The position numbers and the translations under genes are program-made. A model generated the notes under the pieces. It saw only the letters and a program-made list of their open reading frames with translations. It did not search any database and was not told where the DNA came from. From NCBI GenBank assembly GCA_002470465.1, contig DKMD01000010.1, positions 170,623-234,622 on the forward strand: DNA of 64,000 nucleotides. Direction: 5' to 3'. Positions 25,539 to 36,416 of the stretch are shown piece by piece (the stretch's first letter is position 1; each line of letters starts with the position of its first letter). This DNA is from Pluralibacter sp. UBA7423 (GTDB lineage: Bacteria > Pseudomonadota > Gammaproteobacteria > Enterobacterales > Enterobacteriaceae).

Positions 25539-27533
25539 ATGTCCCGTAGAGAGCTTGCCAACGCCATTCGCGCCCTGAGCATGGACGCAGTACAGAAAGC
25601 CAATTCCGGCCACCCGGGCGCGCCCATGGGGATGGCGGATATCGCCGAGGTGCTGTGGAACGATTTTCTAAAGCACAACCCGAACGACCCGCACTGGCTC
25701 GACCGCGACCGCTTTATTTTATCCAACGGCCATGCCTCCATGCTGCTGTACAGCCTGCTGCACCTGACGGGCTACGATTTGTCGATGGAAGAGATTAAAA
25801 ACTTCCGCCAGCTGCACTCCAAAACGCCTGGCCATCCAGAAATAGGCTATACGCCGGGCATTGAAACCACCACCGGGCCGCTCGGTCAGGGGCTGGCGAA
25901 TGCCGTCGGGCTGGCGATTTCTGAACGCACGCTCGCTGCGCAGTTCAACCGGCCGGATCATGATATCGTCGATCACTATACCTACGTCTTTATGGGCGAC
26001 GGCTGCCTGATGGAGGGCATCTCGCACGAGGCCTGTTCTCTGGCAGGCACGCTGGGGCTCGGTAAGCTGATTGGTTTCTACGATCACAACGGTATTTCCA
26101 TTGACGGTGAAACCGAAGGCTGGTTCACCGACGACACCGCCAAACGCTTCGAGGCCTATCACTGGCACGTAGTGCATGAGATCGACGGGCACGATCCGGA
26201 AGCGGTGAAAAAGGCGATTCTGGAAGCGCAAAGCGTGAAGGACAAACCGTCGCTGATCATCTGCCGGACGGTGATTGGCTTTGGTTCACCGAACAAGGCC
26301 GGGAAAGAGGAGTCGCACGGCTCGGCGCTGGGCGAAGAAGAAGTGGCGCTGGCGCGTAAGCAGCTGGGCTGGAAGTACCCGCCGTTTGAGATCCCAAAAG
26401 AGATTTACCAGGCCTGGGACGCCCATGAGAAAGGCGAAAAAGCCCAGCAGAGCTGGAATGAAAAGCTCGCAGCCTACAAAAAAGCACATCCTGAACTGGC
26501 AGCAGAATTTATACGCCGCACCCGCGGTGAGCTGCCGGAAAACTGGCAGAATGAGTCTCAGGCTTATATTGAAAAATTGCAGTCTGAACCCGCTAAAATC
26601 GCCAGCCGTAAAGCGTCGCAGAATGCGCTCAATGTCTATGGCCCAATGCTGCCGGAGCTGCTGGGCGGTTCAGCCGATCTTGCGCCCAGCAACCTGACCA
26701 TCTGGAAAGAGTCGGTTTCGCTGAAAGAAGATCATGCCGGAAATTACATTCACTACGGCGTACGAGAATTCGGTATGACCGCCATCGCCAACGGTATCGC
26801 CCACCACGGCGGCTTCGTGCCTTACACTGCCACTTTCCTGATGTTCGTCGAATACGCCCGCAACGCGGCGCGCATGGCGGCGCTGATGAAGGCCCGGCAG
26901 ATCATGGTTTACACCCACGACTCCATTGGGCTTGGCGAAGATGGTCCAACGCACCAGGCGGTGGAACAGCTCGCCAGCCTGCGATTGACGCCAAACTTCA
27001 GTACCTGGCGACCATGCGATCAGGTGGAAACAGCAGTCGCGTGGAAAGCGGCTATCGAAAGGCATAACGGGCCGACGGCGCTGATCCTCTCGCGTCAGAA
27101 CCTGGCGCAGATGGAACGGACACCGGATCAGGTGAAAGACATCGCGCGCGGCGGCTATGTGCTGAAAGACGCGGGGGGTAAACCCGATCTGATCCTTATC
27201 GCCACCGGTTCGGAAGTTGAAATCACCGTACTGGCGGCGGAAAAACTCACGGGTGCCGGGCACAACGTTCGCGTGGTATCGCTGCCCTCTACGGATGTAT
27301 TTGACGCCCAGGATGAAGCGTATCGCGAATCCATACTGCCTTCGGACGTAACGGCGCGCGTGGCGGTAGAAGCCGGGATTGCCGACTACTGGTACAAATA
27401 CGTCGGGCTGAAAGGGGCGATTGTCGGCATGACAACCTTCGGGGAGTCCGCGCCTGCCGAGAAGCTGTTCCCATTCTTCGGCTTTACGGTAGAGAATATC
27501 GTCGCGAAGGCGCACAAGGTGTTGGGGAAATAG
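25539..27533 (+). CDS. tktB: Transketolase 2
   Basis: TktB (664 residues) transfers two-carbon units between sugar phosphates using thiamine diphosphate and Mg2+. The ThDP-binding motif reads [14 protein letters not shown], starting about residue 153; [14 protein letters not shown] and the C-terminal [16 protein letters not shown] are also typical. The ATG at 25539 ([20 protein letters not shown]) matches E. coli and lies 21 bases after talA. It is assigned TktB rather than TktA because of its pairing with talA and its sequence. Confidence 0.96.
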   Translation: MSRRELANAIRALSMDAVQKANSGHPGAPMGMADIAEVLWNDFLKHNPNDPHWLDRDRFILSNGHASMLLYSLLHLTGYDLSMEEIKNFRQLHSKTPGHPEIGYTPGIETTTGPLGQGLANAVGLAISERTLAAQFNRPDHDIVDHYTYVFMGDGCLMEGISHEACSLAGTLGLGKLIGFYDHNGISIDGETEGWFTDDTAKRFEAYHWHVVHEIDGHDPEAVKKAILEAQSVKDKPSLIICRTVIGFGSPNKAGKEESHGSALGEEEVALARKQLGWKYPPFEIPKEIYQAWDAHEKGEKAQQSWNEKLAAYKKAHPELAAEFIRRTRGELPENWQNESQAYIEKLQSEPAKIASRKASQNALNVYGPMLPELLGGSADLAPSNLTIWKESVSLKEDHAGNYIHYGVREFGMTAIANGIAHHGGFVPYTATFLMFVEYARNAARMAALMKARQIMVYTHDSIGLGEDGPTHQAVEQLASLRLTPNFSTWRPCDQVETAVAWKAAIERHNGPTALILSRQNLAQMERTPDQVKDIARGGYVLKDAGGKPDLILIATGSEVEITVLAAEKLTGAGHNVRVVSLPSTDVFDAQDEAYRESILPSDVTARVAVEAGIADYWYKYVGLKGAIVGMTTFGESAPAEKLFPFFGFTVENIVAKAHKVLGK

Positions 27534-27544
27534 TCGTTGGTTGT

Positions 27545-27622
27545 TGCCGGATGCGGCTTTGCCTTATCCGGCCTACAAAGCACCAGCCCTTGCAGGCACG
27601 ATAAGCGAAGCGCATCGGGCAA
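27545..27622. repeat. REP pair between convergent tktB and ypfG
   Basis: GCCGGATGCGGCTTTGCC with TTATCCGGCCTAC is a classical REP unit; a facing degenerate unit (GGCACGATAAGCGAAGCGC) follows. It fills the gap between the convergent genes and abuts the ypfG stop. Confidence 0.85.
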
Positions 27623-28669
27623 TCAGCGAGTGATCCACAGCGTCGGCCAGGCATCCGGCCCCTGCCAGCTGTCGCAGGCCGGTTGCCCGGCGTAGCGCAC
27701 CAGACGAAAACGCTGGCCATCATAGCGCCAGCGCGTTTGCACACCGCAGTCGCCCTGGCCGCGTCCCTTCTCCAGCGTGATCAGCTCCCGGGTTTTGTCG
27801 TTGAAGGTGAGATTGACCAGTTCAATCTCCCTTTCTTCGCTGTCCGGCGGCTGAAACGGCAGACGCAGGCGCACGGCCTGCGCCACAAACGGCTTGTGCC
27901 GTGATACCAGCCATGCGCGATAAATAGTGTTATACGCCCCGGATTCACAGCTCATCATCAGCAGCGCTTTTTCATCGGTAAGCGGTGTAACCCACACTTC
28001 GCGCCGAAGCGGGTCGAGCGAGCACTGACTGCTGCTCATGCGCAGACTGCCATAATCCAGTAGATCGTTAAATTCGTCGTGGCTGAACGGCACAGGCGTC
28101 GGGTTAACTTTCGCCACGGATTTCAGCGCGGGCGCGGGCGGCACGCTCAGCGGGGGCTCATCACCCTTTCCAATCCACGCCGTTTCGCTTCCGACGCGTT
28201 TTTGCCTGTCGTCGATAAACAGCAGCGCCGCTTTCAGCCCCTGCAGGGAAATTTGCTGCGTGCCCTGCACCAGCGTCAGCGCCTGTCCTTCCTGAATATG
28301 CTGCAGGAAGACGTTGATGGTCTGCGTATCATGAGTACTGAGGTGCCACGGCGTAATCTGCCAGCGATCGCCGGTGAGCTTCAGTGGTGACGCATCCAGC
28401 AGCAAGCGGGGAGCAATGGGCGGGATTTTGGGCAGCACATTTTGCGGGCCACCCAGTTCGATACGCAACGTGGAGTCGTTGTGCGCCCCTGCGCTGCGGG
28501 TCAGGGTCATCACCAGCCCGTGATGTAAGCCGGTGTTTCGCGTCGTACAGAAGTTCTGGTTATTGCAGGTAACCTGCCAGTCGCTGAATTCCTGTTGCAC
28601 AGGCGCACTCCAGGCCTGCGTCAACGGCAACCCGAGAAGCCAGCAAAGGAAAAACAGACGGTAAAGCAC
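27623..28669 (-). CDS. ypfG: DUF1176 exported protein YpfG
   Basis: The 348-residue protein matches YpfG, a DUF1176 protein of unknown function in the periplasm. A Sec signal peptide is visible (YRLFFLCWLLGLPLTQA, then SAP; cleavage near residue 22). The mature part has Cys pairs (CNNQNFCTTR near the N-terminus) and ends GPDAWPTLWITR. The annotated start is a GTG with GGGGT a few bases upstream; no better ATG keeps the signal peptide intact. Transcribed away from nudK's side in the same orientation. Confidence 0.85.
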   Translation of the reverse strand: MLYRLFFLCWLLGLPLTQAWSAPVQQEFSDWQVTCNNQNFCTTRNTGLHHGLVMTLTRSAGAHNDSTLRIELGGPQNVLPKIPPIAPRLLLDASPLKLTGDRWQITPWHLSTHDTQTINVFLQHIQEGQALTLVQGTQQISLQGLKAALLFIDDRQKRVGSETAWIGKGDEPPLSVPPAPALKSVAKVNPTPVPFSHDEFNDLLDYGSLRMSSSQCSLDPLRREVWVTPLTDEKALLMMSCESGAYNTIYRAWLVSRHKPFVAQAVRLRLPFQPPDSEEREIELVNLTFNDKTRELITLEKGRGQGDCGVQTRWRYDGQRFRLVRYAGQPACDSWQGPDAWPTLWITR

Positions 28670-28744
28670 GAGATGACCCCAGAAGAAAAAAACGCCCCAA
28701 ACTGGCTCGTATCCTCGCTGGCGGCCATCTTTTACTCAATCGGA

Positions 28745-29320
28745 TTAGTCCATTAAACCGGCGTTGTGCAGATATTGCAGAAGGATGACGGCTTTGCCGT
28801 CGCGGATTTCGCCGCTTTTCACCAGCGCCAGCGCCTGGCTAAACGGCAGTTCCAGTACGTCAATATCTTCATCTTCCACGCCGCCACCTGCGTTGGCCCG
28901 CTGTGAGTCGTCATATTCAGCGATAAAGAAGTGCACCAGCTCCGTCACGCCGCCCGGCGACATATACAGTTCAAACACTTTGCGCACGTCCTTCACCTTA
29001 TAACCGGTTTCCTCAACGGCTTCTTTGCGAATGCACGCTTCCGGCTCGTCGTCATCGAGCAGGCCGGCGCAGGTTTCAATCAGCCTGCCATCGGCGTTGC
29101 CATTAACCCACGTCGCCACGCGGAACTGACGCACCAGCACCACGGTTTTCTTTTGCGGATGATAGAGCAGGATCGTCGCGCCGTTGCCGCGATCGTAGAC
29201 TTCGCGCTTATGGCGCACCACTTCGCCATCCTTGCGCGTTAAGTCGTAGGTGATGTTGCGAAGAACGAAGTAATTGTCCGACAGGATTTTGTCTTTGATG
29301 ATGTCGATGTGAAACGCCAT
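28745..29320 (-). CDS. nudK: GDP-mannose pyrophosphatase NudK
   Basis: NudK (191 residues) is a Nudix enzyme that splits GDP-mannose to GMP and mannose 1-phosphate. The Nudix box runs [20 protein letters not shown] followed by GY, with the metal ligands in RKEAVEETG. The C-terminal [20 protein letters not shown] matches E. coli NudK. It is divergent from acrD across 217 bases. Confidence 0.95.
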   Translation of the reverse strand: MAFHIDIIKDKILSDNYFVLRNITYDLTRKDGEVVRHKREVYDRGNGATILLYHPQKKTVVLVRQFRVATWVNGNADGRLIETCAGLLDDDEPEACIRKEAVEETGYKVKDVRKVFELYMSPGGVTELVHFFIAEYDDSQRANAGGGVEDEDIDVLELPFSQALALVKSGEIRDGKAVILLQYLHNAGLMD

Positions 29321-29537
29321 GCTGGCTCCTCAGCGTCAAATAAGCGTCTCAGTCTACGCGCTACGTCACATTTTGTCCTTACGGACGTTTATCTTGACTT
29401 ATGTATGCTTTGGGCGAAAAGCGGCATGATAATTTACACTATCTCCTTAATTTCTCCACGTTTCGCCCAGGCCTTGCCGCTACAGTGTGCAAAGCCTGTC
29501 ATAACAAAAAAATACGCGTAATGAGGTCCTGATTCTG

Positions 29538-32500
29538 ATGGCGAATTTCTTTATCGATCGCCCCATTTTTGCCTGGGTGCTGGCCATTCTGTTGTGCCTG
29601 ACCGGCACGCTGGCAATTTTGTCGCTTCCCGTTGAGCAATATCCTGATTTAGCGCCGCCAAACGTGCGCATCATCGCTAACTATCCAGGGGCTTCCGCAC
29701 AAACGCTGGAAAATACGGTCACCCAGGTTATCGAGCAGAACATGACCGGGCTCGACAACATGATGTACATGTCCTCCCAGAGTAGTTCTGCCGGGCAGGC
29801 TACTGTCACCATCACCTTTACCGCCGGAACCGATCCGAACGAAGCGATGCAGCAGGTGCAAAACCAGCTACAGTCCGCGCTGAAAAAACTGCCGCAGGCC
29901 GTGCAGGATCAGGGCGTGACGGTACGTAAAACCGGCGATACCAACATCCTGACCATCGCGTTCGTGTCCACGGACGGCAGTATGGATAAGCAGGACATCG
30001 CTGACTACGTCGCCAGTAACGTCCAGGAGCCGCTGAGCCGCGTCAACGGCGTGGGCAACATCACCGCCTACGGTTCTCAGTATTCAATGCGTATCTGGCT
30101 GGACCCGGCGAAGCTCAACAGCTATCAATTGACTACCCAGGATGTTACCGACGCAGTCAGCTCACAGAACGCCCAGGTCGCCGTCGGCCAGCTGGGCGGT
30201 ACGCCGCAGGTGAACAAACAGGCGCTGAACGCCACGGTAAATGCGCAATCCCTGCTGCAGACGCCGCAGCAGTTCCGCGATATCACATTACGCGTTAATC
30301 AGGACGGTTCCGTTGTCACACTCGGCGACGTTGCCACCGTTGAACTCGGCGCGGAAAACTACGATTACCTCAGCCGCTATAACCGCAATCCGGCTTCGGG
30401 GCTAGGGGTTCAGCTCGCCTCCGGCGCTAACGAAATGCAGACCGCAGAGGCGACGCTGGCGCGTCTCGACGAACTCTCGCACTATTTCCCGCACGGGCTG
30501 GAATACAAAATAGCGTATGAGACCACGTCGTTCGTTAAGGCATCGATTCACGACGTGGTGAAAACGCTGCTGGAGGCCATCGCGCTGGTGTTCCTCGTGA
30601 TGTACCTGTTCCTGCAAAACTTCCGCGCCACGCTTATCCCGACCATCGCCGTGCCGGTGGTGCTGATGGGCACTTTCGCCATCCTCTTCTCCTTTGGCTA
30701 TTCGATAAACACCCTGACGATGTTCGCGATGGTATTAGCCATCGGCCTGCTGGTGGATGACGCCATCGTGGTGGTGGAGAACGTCGAACGCATCATGAGC
30801 GAAGAAGGGCTCTCGCCGCGTGAAGCGACGCGAAAATCGATGGGTCAGATTCAGGGTGCGCTGGTCGGCATCGCGATGGTGCTGTCAGCGGTATTTATCC
30901 CGATGGCCTTTTTCGGCGGCACCACCGGCGCGATTTACCGCCAGTTCTCGGTGACTATCGTGTCGGCGATGGTGCTGTCGGTGCTGGTGGCGCTGATCCT
31001 GACGCCCGCGCTGTGCGCCACGCTGCTTAAGCCTCTGCACAAGGGTGAACAGCACGGGCAAAAAGGCTTCTTCGGCTGGTTTAACCGCATGTTCAACCGC
31101 AACGCCGAGCGCTACGAAACCCGCGTCGGCAAAATCCTCCACCGCAGCATGCGCTGGATGCTGATTTACGTCCTGCTGCTGGGCGGGATGGTGTTCCTGT
31201 TCCTCAGGCTGCCGACCTCTTTCCTGCCGCAGGAAGACCGCGGCATGTTCCTGACCTCTATTCAGCTGCCGAGCGGCTCCACGCAGCAGCAGACGCTGAA
31301 GGTTGTGGAGAAGGTCGAGGACTACTTCTTTAAAAACGAGAAGGCTAACGTTGCCTCTATCTTTGCCACCATCGGCTCCGGCCCCGGAGGCAACGGCCAG
31401 AACGTGGCGCGTATGTTTATTCGCCTGAAGGACTGGGACGACCGCGACGCCAAAACAGGCTCCTCGTTTGCCATTATTGAACGAGCCACTAAAGCCTTTA
31501 ATAAGATCAACGAAGCGCGCGTGTTCGCCAACAACCCACCCGCGATTAGCGGCCTCGGCAGTTCAGCAGGCTTCGACATGGAGTTGCAGGATCACGCCGG
31601 GCTGGGCCACACGGCCCTGATGGCCGCCCGTGATAAGCTGCTCGATCTGGCAGCCAGCGATCCTGAGCTGACCCGCGTGCGCCACAACGGCCTCGACGAC
31701 AGCCCGCAGCTGCAGATTGATATCGACCAGCGCAAAGCACAGGCGCTCGGCATCGCTATCGATGACATCAACGACACCATGCAGACCGCATGGGGCTCAG
31801 ACTACGTCAACGACTTTATGGACCGGGGCCGTACCAAGAAGGTTTACGTGCAGTCCGCCGCGCCATACCGCATGCTGCCGGACGACATCAACTTCTGGTA
31901 CGTGCGTAATAACAAAGGCGAAATGGTTCCTTTCTCTGCATTTGCCACCTCACGCTGGGAAACCGGTTCGCCGCGTCTGGAACGTTACAACGGCTATTCC
32001 GCGCTGGAGATTATCGGTGAAGCCGCACCGGGCGTCAGTACCGGGACCGCAATGCAGGTGATGGAACAGCTGGTCAGTCAGCTGCCGACAGGCTTTGGTC
32101 TGGAGTGGACGGCAATGTCATACCAGGAACGCCTCTCCGGCGCGCAGGCCCCTGCCCTGTACGCCATTTCGCTGCTGGTAGTATTCCTTTGCCTGGCAGC
32201 GCTGTATGAGAGCTGGTCAGTGCCGTTCTCGGTCATGCTGGTGGTGCCGCTTGGGGTGATCGGCGCGCTGCTCGCCACCTGGATGCGCGGGCTGGAAAAC
32301 GACGTCTACTTCCAGGTCGGTCTGCTGACGGTTATCGGGCTGTCGGCGAAGAACGCCATTCTGATTGTTGAATTCGCGAACGAAATGAATGAGAAGGGTG
32401 AGGATCTGCTGAAGGCCACGCTGCACGCCTGCCGCCAGCGTCTACGCCCAATCCTGATGACCTCGCTGGCCTTTATCTTCGGCGTGCTGCCGATGGCGAC

Positions 32501-32651
32501 CAGCACCGGCGCGGGCTCCGGCAGCCAGCATGCCGTCGGCACCGGGGTAATGGGCGGGATGATTTCTGCGACCGTACTGGCCATTTTCTTCGTACCGCTG
32601 TTCTTCGTGCTGGTGCGTCGTCGCTTCCCGCTGAAGCCGAAGCCGGAATAA
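29538..32651 (+). CDS. acrD: Multidrug efflux RND transporter AcrD
   Basis: AcrD (1037 residues) is the inner-membrane pump that, with AcrA and TolC, exports aminoglycosides, anionic beta-lactams, bile salts and novobiocin. RND architecture is complete: TM1 at residues 9-28, a large periplasmic porter loop, TM2-6 (about 335-500), a second loop, TM7-12 (about 865-1025). The proton-relay aspartates lie in [14 protein letters not shown] (about 407-408) and the lysine in [15 protein letters not shown] (about 940). E. coli acrD is controlled by BaeSR and CpxAR; I could not fix their sites in 29321-29537. Ends with a strong terminator. Confidence 0.96.
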   Translation: MANFFIDRPIFAWVLAILLCLTGTLAILSLPVEQYPDLAPPNVRIIANYPGASAQTLENTVTQVIEQNMTGLDNMMYMSSQSSSAGQATVTITFTAGTDPNEAMQQVQNQLQSALKKLPQAVQDQGVTVRKTGDTNILTIAFVSTDGSMDKQDIADYVASNVQEPLSRVNGVGNITAYGSQYSMRIWLDPAKLNSYQLTTQDVTDAVSSQNAQVAVGQLGGTPQVNKQALNATVNAQSLLQTPQQFRDITLRVNQDGSVVTLGDVATVELGAENYDYLSRYNRNPASGLGVQLASGANEMQTAEATLARLDELSHYFPHGLEYKIAYETTSFVKASIHDVVKTLLEAIALVFLVMYLFLQNFRATLIPTIAVPVVLMGTFAILFSFGYSINTLTMFAMVLAIGLLVDDAIVVVENVERIMSEEGLSPREATRKSMGQIQGALVGIAMVLSAVFIPMAFFGGTTGAIYRQFSVTIVSAMVLSVLVALILTPALCATLLKPLHKGEQHGQKGFFGWFNRMFNRNAERYETRVGKILHRSMRWMLIYVLLLGGMVFLFLRLPTSFLPQEDRGMFLTSIQLPSGSTQQQTLKVVEKVEDYFFKNEKANVASIFATIGSGPGGNGQNVARMFIRLKDWDDRDAKTGSSFAIIERATKAFNKINEARVFANNPPAISGLGSSAGFDMELQDHAGLGHTALMAARDKLLDLAASDPELTRVRHNGLDDSPQLQIDIDQRKAQALGIAIDDINDTMQTAWGSDYVNDFMDRGRTKKVYVQSAAPYRMLPDDINFWYVRNNKGEMVPFSAFATSRWETGSPRLERYNGYSALEIIGEAAPGVSTGTAMQVMEQLVSQLPTGFGLEWTAMSYQERLSGAQAPALYAISLLVVFLCLAALYESWSVPFSVMLVVPLGVIGALLATWMRGLENDVYFQVGLLTVIGLSAKNAILIVEFANEMNEKGEDLLKATLHACRQRLRPILMTSLAFIFGVLPMATSTGAGSGSQHAVGTGVMGGMISATVLAIFFVPLFFVLVRRRFPLKPKPE

Positions 32652-32663
32652 AAAGCAGGCATT

Positions 32664-32694
32664 AAAAAAGGCGACTTTGCTGGTCGCCTTTTTT
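32664..32694 (+). terminator. Terminator of acrD
   Basis: AAGGCGAC (32668-32675) and GTCGCCTT (32683-32690) form an 8-bp stem with a 7-base loop, preceded by an A run and followed by a T run. It could also stop ypfM, which reads toward it from the other strand. Confidence 0.92.
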
Positions 32695-32749
32695 GTCGCT
32701 CCTGCCGGTACACCTCGAAAACAGTTAGCGCATTTGCTCTTATTTGGAA

Positions 32750-32809
32750 TTATTTACGAAGCATCCCTTCGATAAAGTCTTTCCAGTTTCCCAGTTCATG
32801 TTCGATCAT
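32750..32809 (-). CDS. ypfM: Small protein YpfM (19 residues)
   Basis: Reading the minus strand from ATG at 32809 gives MIEHELGNWKDFIEGMLRK and a TAA at 32750-32752. As I recall it, this differs from E. coli YpfM only at one residue (His for Arg at position 4). E. coli YpfM was shown to be made as a small protein; its role is unknown. An AGAGG sequence lies about 8 bases before the ATG. It sits between acrD and yffB on the opposite strand, the same place as in E. coli. Conservation of the peptide across species supports a real gene. Confidence 0.9.
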   Translation of the reverse strand: MIEHELGNWKDFIEGMLRK

Positions 32810-33163
32810 AACAGCCTCTCTTATTATTATGGGTAGTGTACGAAAATAGCCTGGTGGTGTGAAGACGGTTTGCTCCATCGCTGCGATAACTGCCTCTCAG
32901 CCCTTACAGACCGGGCATGTGCTAACTATGAGCGAATTTATGTTAATTTAATGTGACGCACAGCAATATTCAGAAACAGTACAACTTCCGCATGATTTCA
33001 CCTCGTTATGCACTATTACCGAAAATTCATTCATCTTATTTTCGCGCTATTTTCAGACGACCGTGGTAGGGTCTGAGGCCTATTTCGCGTATGATTCAGG
33101 CAGGCTTTTCGCTTATTCTAAAAATCTGAGCTATTCACCTGCTTTACTGCAAAAGGATTAACC
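32810..33163. other. Intergenic region before yffB
   Basis: This 354-base AT-rich stretch lies between ypfM (minus) and yffB (plus) and should carry both promoters. TATGATTCAGGC near 33088 and TTATTCTAAAAAT near 33114 are possible -10-like stretches but nothing is decisive. I see no RNA gene, repeat or further coding frame in it. Confidence 0.5.
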
Positions 33164-33517
33164 ATGATTACGATGTATGGGATTAAAAACTGCGACACCA
33201 TTAAAAAAGCCCGCCGCTGGCTGGATAACCATCATGTGGAGTATCGCTTTCATGACTACCGGGCAGACGGTCTCGATCGTGCATTGTTAGACACTTTTAT
33301 CGCTGAGCTGGGCTGGGAAGCGCTGCTCAATACGCGCGGCACCACCTGGCGCAAGCTGGATGAATCGCTTCGTTCCACCATTACCAACGCCGATGCCGCC
33401 GCCGCGCTGATGATCGAAATGCCGGCAATCATCAAACGCCCATTGCTCTGCGCGCCCGGTCAGCCTATGCTGCTGGGCTTTAGTGATTCCAGTTACCAGA
33501 CGTTTAACGAGGTGTAG
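33164..33517 (+). CDS. yffB: ArsC/Spx-family protein YffB
   Basis: The 117-residue protein is YffB, an ArsC-like thioredoxin-fold protein. The N-terminal [16 protein letters not shown] carries a single active-site-like cysteine (about residue 10) and the downstream [10 protein letters not shown] matches the family. E. coli YffB lacks a proven arsenate reductase activity and may use glutathione. AAAGGA precedes the ATG. It is 3 bases from dapE and clearly co-transcribed with it. Confidence 0.93.
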   Translation: MITMYGIKNCDTIKKARRWLDNHHVEYRFHDYRADGLDRALLDTFIAELGWEALLNTRGTTWRKLDESLRSTITNADAAAALMIEMPAIIKRPLLCAPGQPMLLGFSDSSYQTFNEV

Positions 33518-33520
33518 TGT

Positions 33521-34648
33521 ATGTCATGCCCGGTCATTGAGCTGGCTCAGCAGCTTATTCGCCGCCCTTCCCTTAGCCCCGACGACGCGGGCTGCCAGGC
33601 GCTGATGGTTGAGCGCCTGCGCGCAATTGGTTTTACCGTGGAAGCCATGGACTTTGGCGATACCCAAAACTTCTGGGCCTGGCGCGGCAAAGGGGAAACG
33701 CTCGCCTTTGCCGGACATACCGACGTGGTGCCAACCGGCGATGCCGATCGCTGGATCAATCCACCGTTTGAACCCACCATTCGCGACGGCATGCTGTTCG
33801 GGCGCGGTGCCGCAGACATGAAAGGTTCTCTGGCAGCGATGGTGGTTGCGGCAGAACGCTTCGTCGCACAGCATCCGAACCACAAAGGCCGTCTGGCATT
33901 TCTTATCACCTCCGATGAAGAAGCCAGCGCCACCCACGGCACCGTGAAAGTCGTGGAAGCGCTGATGGCGCGCAACGAGCGTCTGGATTACTGCCTGGTA
34001 GGTGAACCATCAAGCACTGAAGTGGTGGGCGACGTGGTGAAAAACGGTCGTCGCGGCTCCATGACTTGCAATCTGACCATTCACGGCGTGCAAGGCCACG
34101 TGGCTTATCCGCATCTGGCCGATAACCCAGTGCACCGCGCAGCCCCGATGCTCACCGAGCTGGTGGCGACGGAGTGGGATAAAGGCAACGAATTCTTCCC
34201 GCAGACCAGCATGCAGATTGCCAACATCAAAGCAGGCACCGGCAGCAACAACGTCATTCCGGGCGAGCTGTTCGTACAGTTCAATTTCCGCTTCAGCACC
34301 GAACTGACCGACGAAATGATTAAACAGAAGGTGATCGCCCTGCTGGATAAACACGAGCTGCGCTACAGCGTTGACTGGTGGGTGTCCGGCCAGCCGTTCC
34401 TGACGTCCCGCGGTAAGCTGGTGGATGCGGTGGTGAATGCCATTGAGCACTATAATGAAATTAAACCGCAGCTGCTGACCACGGGCGGCACCTCCGACGG
34501 GCGCTTTATCGCACAGATGGGGGCGCAGGTGGTAGAGCTTGGGCCGGTGAACGCCACCATTCATAAAATCAACGAATGCGTGAACGCCGCCGACCTGCAG
34601 CTTCTGGCCCGGATGTATCAGCGGATTATGGAACAACTGGTCGCGTAG
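33521..34648 (+). CDS. dapE: Succinyl-diaminopimelate desuccinylase DapE
   Basis: DapE (375 residues) hydrolyses N-succinyl-LL-diaminopimelate in the route to meso-DAP and lysine. This M20-family zinc enzyme shows its metal ligands in FAGHTDVVP (His about 66), GRGAADMKG (Asp about 100), TSDEEASA (Glu 134/135, catalytic base and ligand), the substrate-specific Glu in VGEPSS, and the C-terminal NATIHKINE (His about 349). dapA is also in the window, 24 kb away. Confidence 0.98.
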   Translation: MSCPVIELAQQLIRRPSLSPDDAGCQALMVERLRAIGFTVEAMDFGDTQNFWAWRGKGETLAFAGHTDVVPTGDADRWINPPFEPTIRDGMLFGRGAADMKGSLAAMVVAAERFVAQHPNHKGRLAFLITSDEEASATHGTVKVVEALMARNERLDYCLVGEPSSTEVVGDVVKNGRRGSMTCNLTIHGVQGHVAYPHLADNPVHRAAPMLTELVATEWDKGNEFFPQTSMQIANIKAGTGSNNVIPGELFVQFNFRFSTELTDEMIKQKVIALLDKHELRYSVDWWVSGQPFLTSRGKLVDAVVNAIEHYNEIKPQLLTTGGTSDGRFIAQMGAQVVELGPVNATIHKINECVNAADLQLLARMYQRIMEQLVA

Positions 34649-34675
34649 GCGGCATGACTTTGAGAGGTAACAGGC

Positions 34676-34867
34676 ATGGACTGGCTGGCAAAATATTGGT
34701 GGATTCTGGTGCTGGTGTTTCTGGCAGGCGTGATGATTAACGTGATCAAAGATCTCAAGCGCGTCGATCCGAAGAAGTTTATGGCAAACAAGCCTGAGCT
34801 TCCCCCACATCGTGACTTCAACGACAAATGGGACGATGACGACGACTGGCCGAAGAAGAAGCCTTAA
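34676..34867 (+). CDS. ypfN: UPF0370 membrane protein YpfN
   Basis: A 63-residue protein matching YpfN: one N-terminal membrane helix (about residues 8-26, [17 protein letters not shown]) followed by a charged, Asp- and Lys-rich cytoplasmic tail. GAGAGGTAACAGGC upstream gives a good ribosome site. It is the third gene of yffB-dapE-ypfN. Function unknown. In E. coli the next gene is ypfH; here 18.5 kb of accessory DNA intervenes. Confidence 0.92.
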   Translation: MDWLAKYWWILVLVFLAGVMINVIKDLKRVDPKKFMANKPELPPHRDFNDKWDDDDDWPKKKP

Positions 34868-34876
34868 TAGTTTAAA

Positions 34877-34903
34877 AGAAAAGCGCCTGCGGGCGCTTTT
34901 TTG
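34877..34903 (+). terminator. Terminator of dapE-ypfN
   Basis: GCGCC (34883-34887) and GGCGC (34892-34896) with flanking A-T pairs and a TGCG loop, followed by six T. It marks the left border of the accessory region. Confidence 0.88.
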
Positions 34904-34911
34904 TTTAGCGG

Positions 34912-35151
34912 TTAAACAGAAGATAAGGCCTGATTTTCAGCGCCTGAATGACGCAGATAGCGAGTCGGTGTTGTCCCCGTATAATGACGGAAAAAAACGA
35001 TAAAGGCACTGTCGCTGACAAAATCAAGGTGCTGTGCAACCTGACTTAACGGCCAACCGTCAAGAAAAAGAAGCTTGATAACGTGCAAATGCCGCCTTCG
35101 GACGGCATTTCTCAGCTTTGTATGAGTCCGTTGAGAGCGAAAAGCGGACCT
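34912..35151 (-). pseudogene. Remnant of an AraC-family regulator (C-terminal HTH)
   Basis: The minus strand from about 35151 down to the TAA at 34912-34914 is open but has no usable start. It ends in the second helix-turn-helix of an AraC-family regulator: DGWPLSQVAQHLDFVSDSAF, then FFRHYTGTTPTRYLRHSG. Upstream, RSQRTHTKLRN resembles the first HTH (pattern RSQRT-x-x-R-L), but about 20 residues that normally follow it are missing, and an in-frame TGA lies at 35152-35154. The rest of the protein is not recognisable. I read this as a decayed gene with an internal deletion. Confidence 0.75.
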
Positions 35152-35300
35152 TCAAATCCGAATAGGCTCCGTTGATGAACCATGGCTGTCAGTTCTGCCG
35201 TTATTAACATGGAGCAGACTGAATAACGACCCATTTCATTCTTAACAAATACATTCAGTGGCAAGAAAGATAGATTCTGACTCATGACAAGCAGGATGAT

Positions 35301-36209
35301 TCATTTGTATAAAGAGATTTCTCCTTCCGGACGTGTTTTAAACCTGCGATGCATCCAGAGATACTGCTCAGGGGCACGGAGAATTTCACGCTCAATGATT
35401 TTATTCATATAAGCAGCTGCGGCGACCCCGTCCTCCTCAGGATAGTCCGGCAACGGATGACTGATATACATGTGATAACCTTTTTTATCGCTCCGTCGAA
35501 TCATACTCAGTGTGATCAAATGTGCACCAGCGAGTTTTGACAGTGCATACGTTCCATTCGTCGTGGCTGCTTTTTTTACCGAGAAAAAAGGTACGAAAAT
35601 GCTCCCCTTTGCCCCATAATCCTGATCCGGTGCAAACCACACAGCTTCACCGGCCTTGAGCGCATGAACAAAACCAGACAAATTACGTCGATTAATCATC
35701 GCTTTATTTGAACGCATACGCCCTTTCGTCTGAACCCATTCCATCAATGGATTATTGTGTGGACGATACGTTGCCATCATAGGGTGACATAACCCCATGA
35801 CTCTTCCGCACAATTCAAGAGACATGAAATGAATCCCGACAACCATTACCCCTCTGGTTGCGCCGGTCAGGTTTTCAATCCCTTCGACATCAAACCATTT
35901 TTTGACTCTCGCATCGCTCCAGAACCAGGCCATGCCAGTTTCCATCAGTCCCAGCCCGAGAGAAACAAAGTTTTTATTGATCATCTGACTTCGGGCAAAC
36001 GGGGTCATCTCAGGAAAACAGAGTTCGATATTTCTAATCGCAATACCTTCCCGACGTTTCAGAAAAGGTCTGGACATTTTTCCAAGACCAGAGCCCAGAA
36101 TATGTAAAACCGGATAAGGAAGTTGAACGATAAGCCACAGCAGACCCAAACCAGTCCAGGTAAGCCAGTAGCGGGGATGGAGTAAATTATGAGTAAAGAG
36201 ATGTGACAT
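35301..36209 (-). CDS. lpxP: LpxP-like lipid A acyltransferase (palmitoleoyl/lauroyl transferase)
   Basis: This 302-residue protein belongs to the LpxL/LpxM/LpxP family, which adds a secondary acyl chain to Kdo2-lipid IVA at the inner membrane. It is closest to LpxP: HPRYWLTWTGLG near the N-terminus, the membrane anchor (about 18-40), then GVMVVGIHFMSLELCGRVMG with the HxxxxE-type catalytic motif (His/Glu), ATYRPHNNPLMEW, VWFAPDQDYG and APEQYLWMHRRFKTRP. E. coli LpxP is cold-induced and adds palmitoleate. The ATG at 36209 has CAGGAAA upstream; the ORF extends much further but that part is AT-rich and unlike the family. As E. coli lpxP lies elsewhere, this may be a second copy. Probably in a unit with the two genes upstream. 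Confidence 0.85.
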   Translation of the reverse strand: MSHLFTHNLLHPRYWLTWTGLGLLWLIVQLPYPVLHILGSGLGKMSRPFLKRREGIAIRNIELCFPEMTPFARSQMINKNFVSLGLGLMETGMAWFWSDARVKKWFDVEGIENLTGATRGVMVVGIHFMSLELCGRVMGLCHPMMATYRPHNNPLMEWVQTKGRMRSNKAMINRRNLSGFVHALKAGEAVWFAPDQDYGAKGSIFVPFFSVKKAATTNGTYALSKLAGAHLITLSMIRRSDKKGYHMYISHPLPDYPEEDGVAAAAYMNKIIEREILRAPEQYLWMHRRFKTRPEGEISLYK

Positions 36210-36416
36210 AAATTTCCTGAATGCTAATGAAAGTTGTAACGCATAAGGAAAAGAATGAGAGAATTCGTCTTTAGCGATACACATCGTGTTAGACAGTTTA
36301 AGTATGTCTAAATTCAGAAAAAAATAAATAATCAGGTAATTAATGGTAAAAAATATGGGAAGCCAGGCAAAAATTGTCAACCATCAATGTTATTCAACCT
36401 AAAATTCACGGAATTG

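Noticed and set aside
29321..29537. BaeR or CpxR boxes and a clear promoter before acrD
   Set aside because: Only fragmentary matches; TTGACT (29394) and the -10-like stretches are wrongly spaced, so I do not list them.
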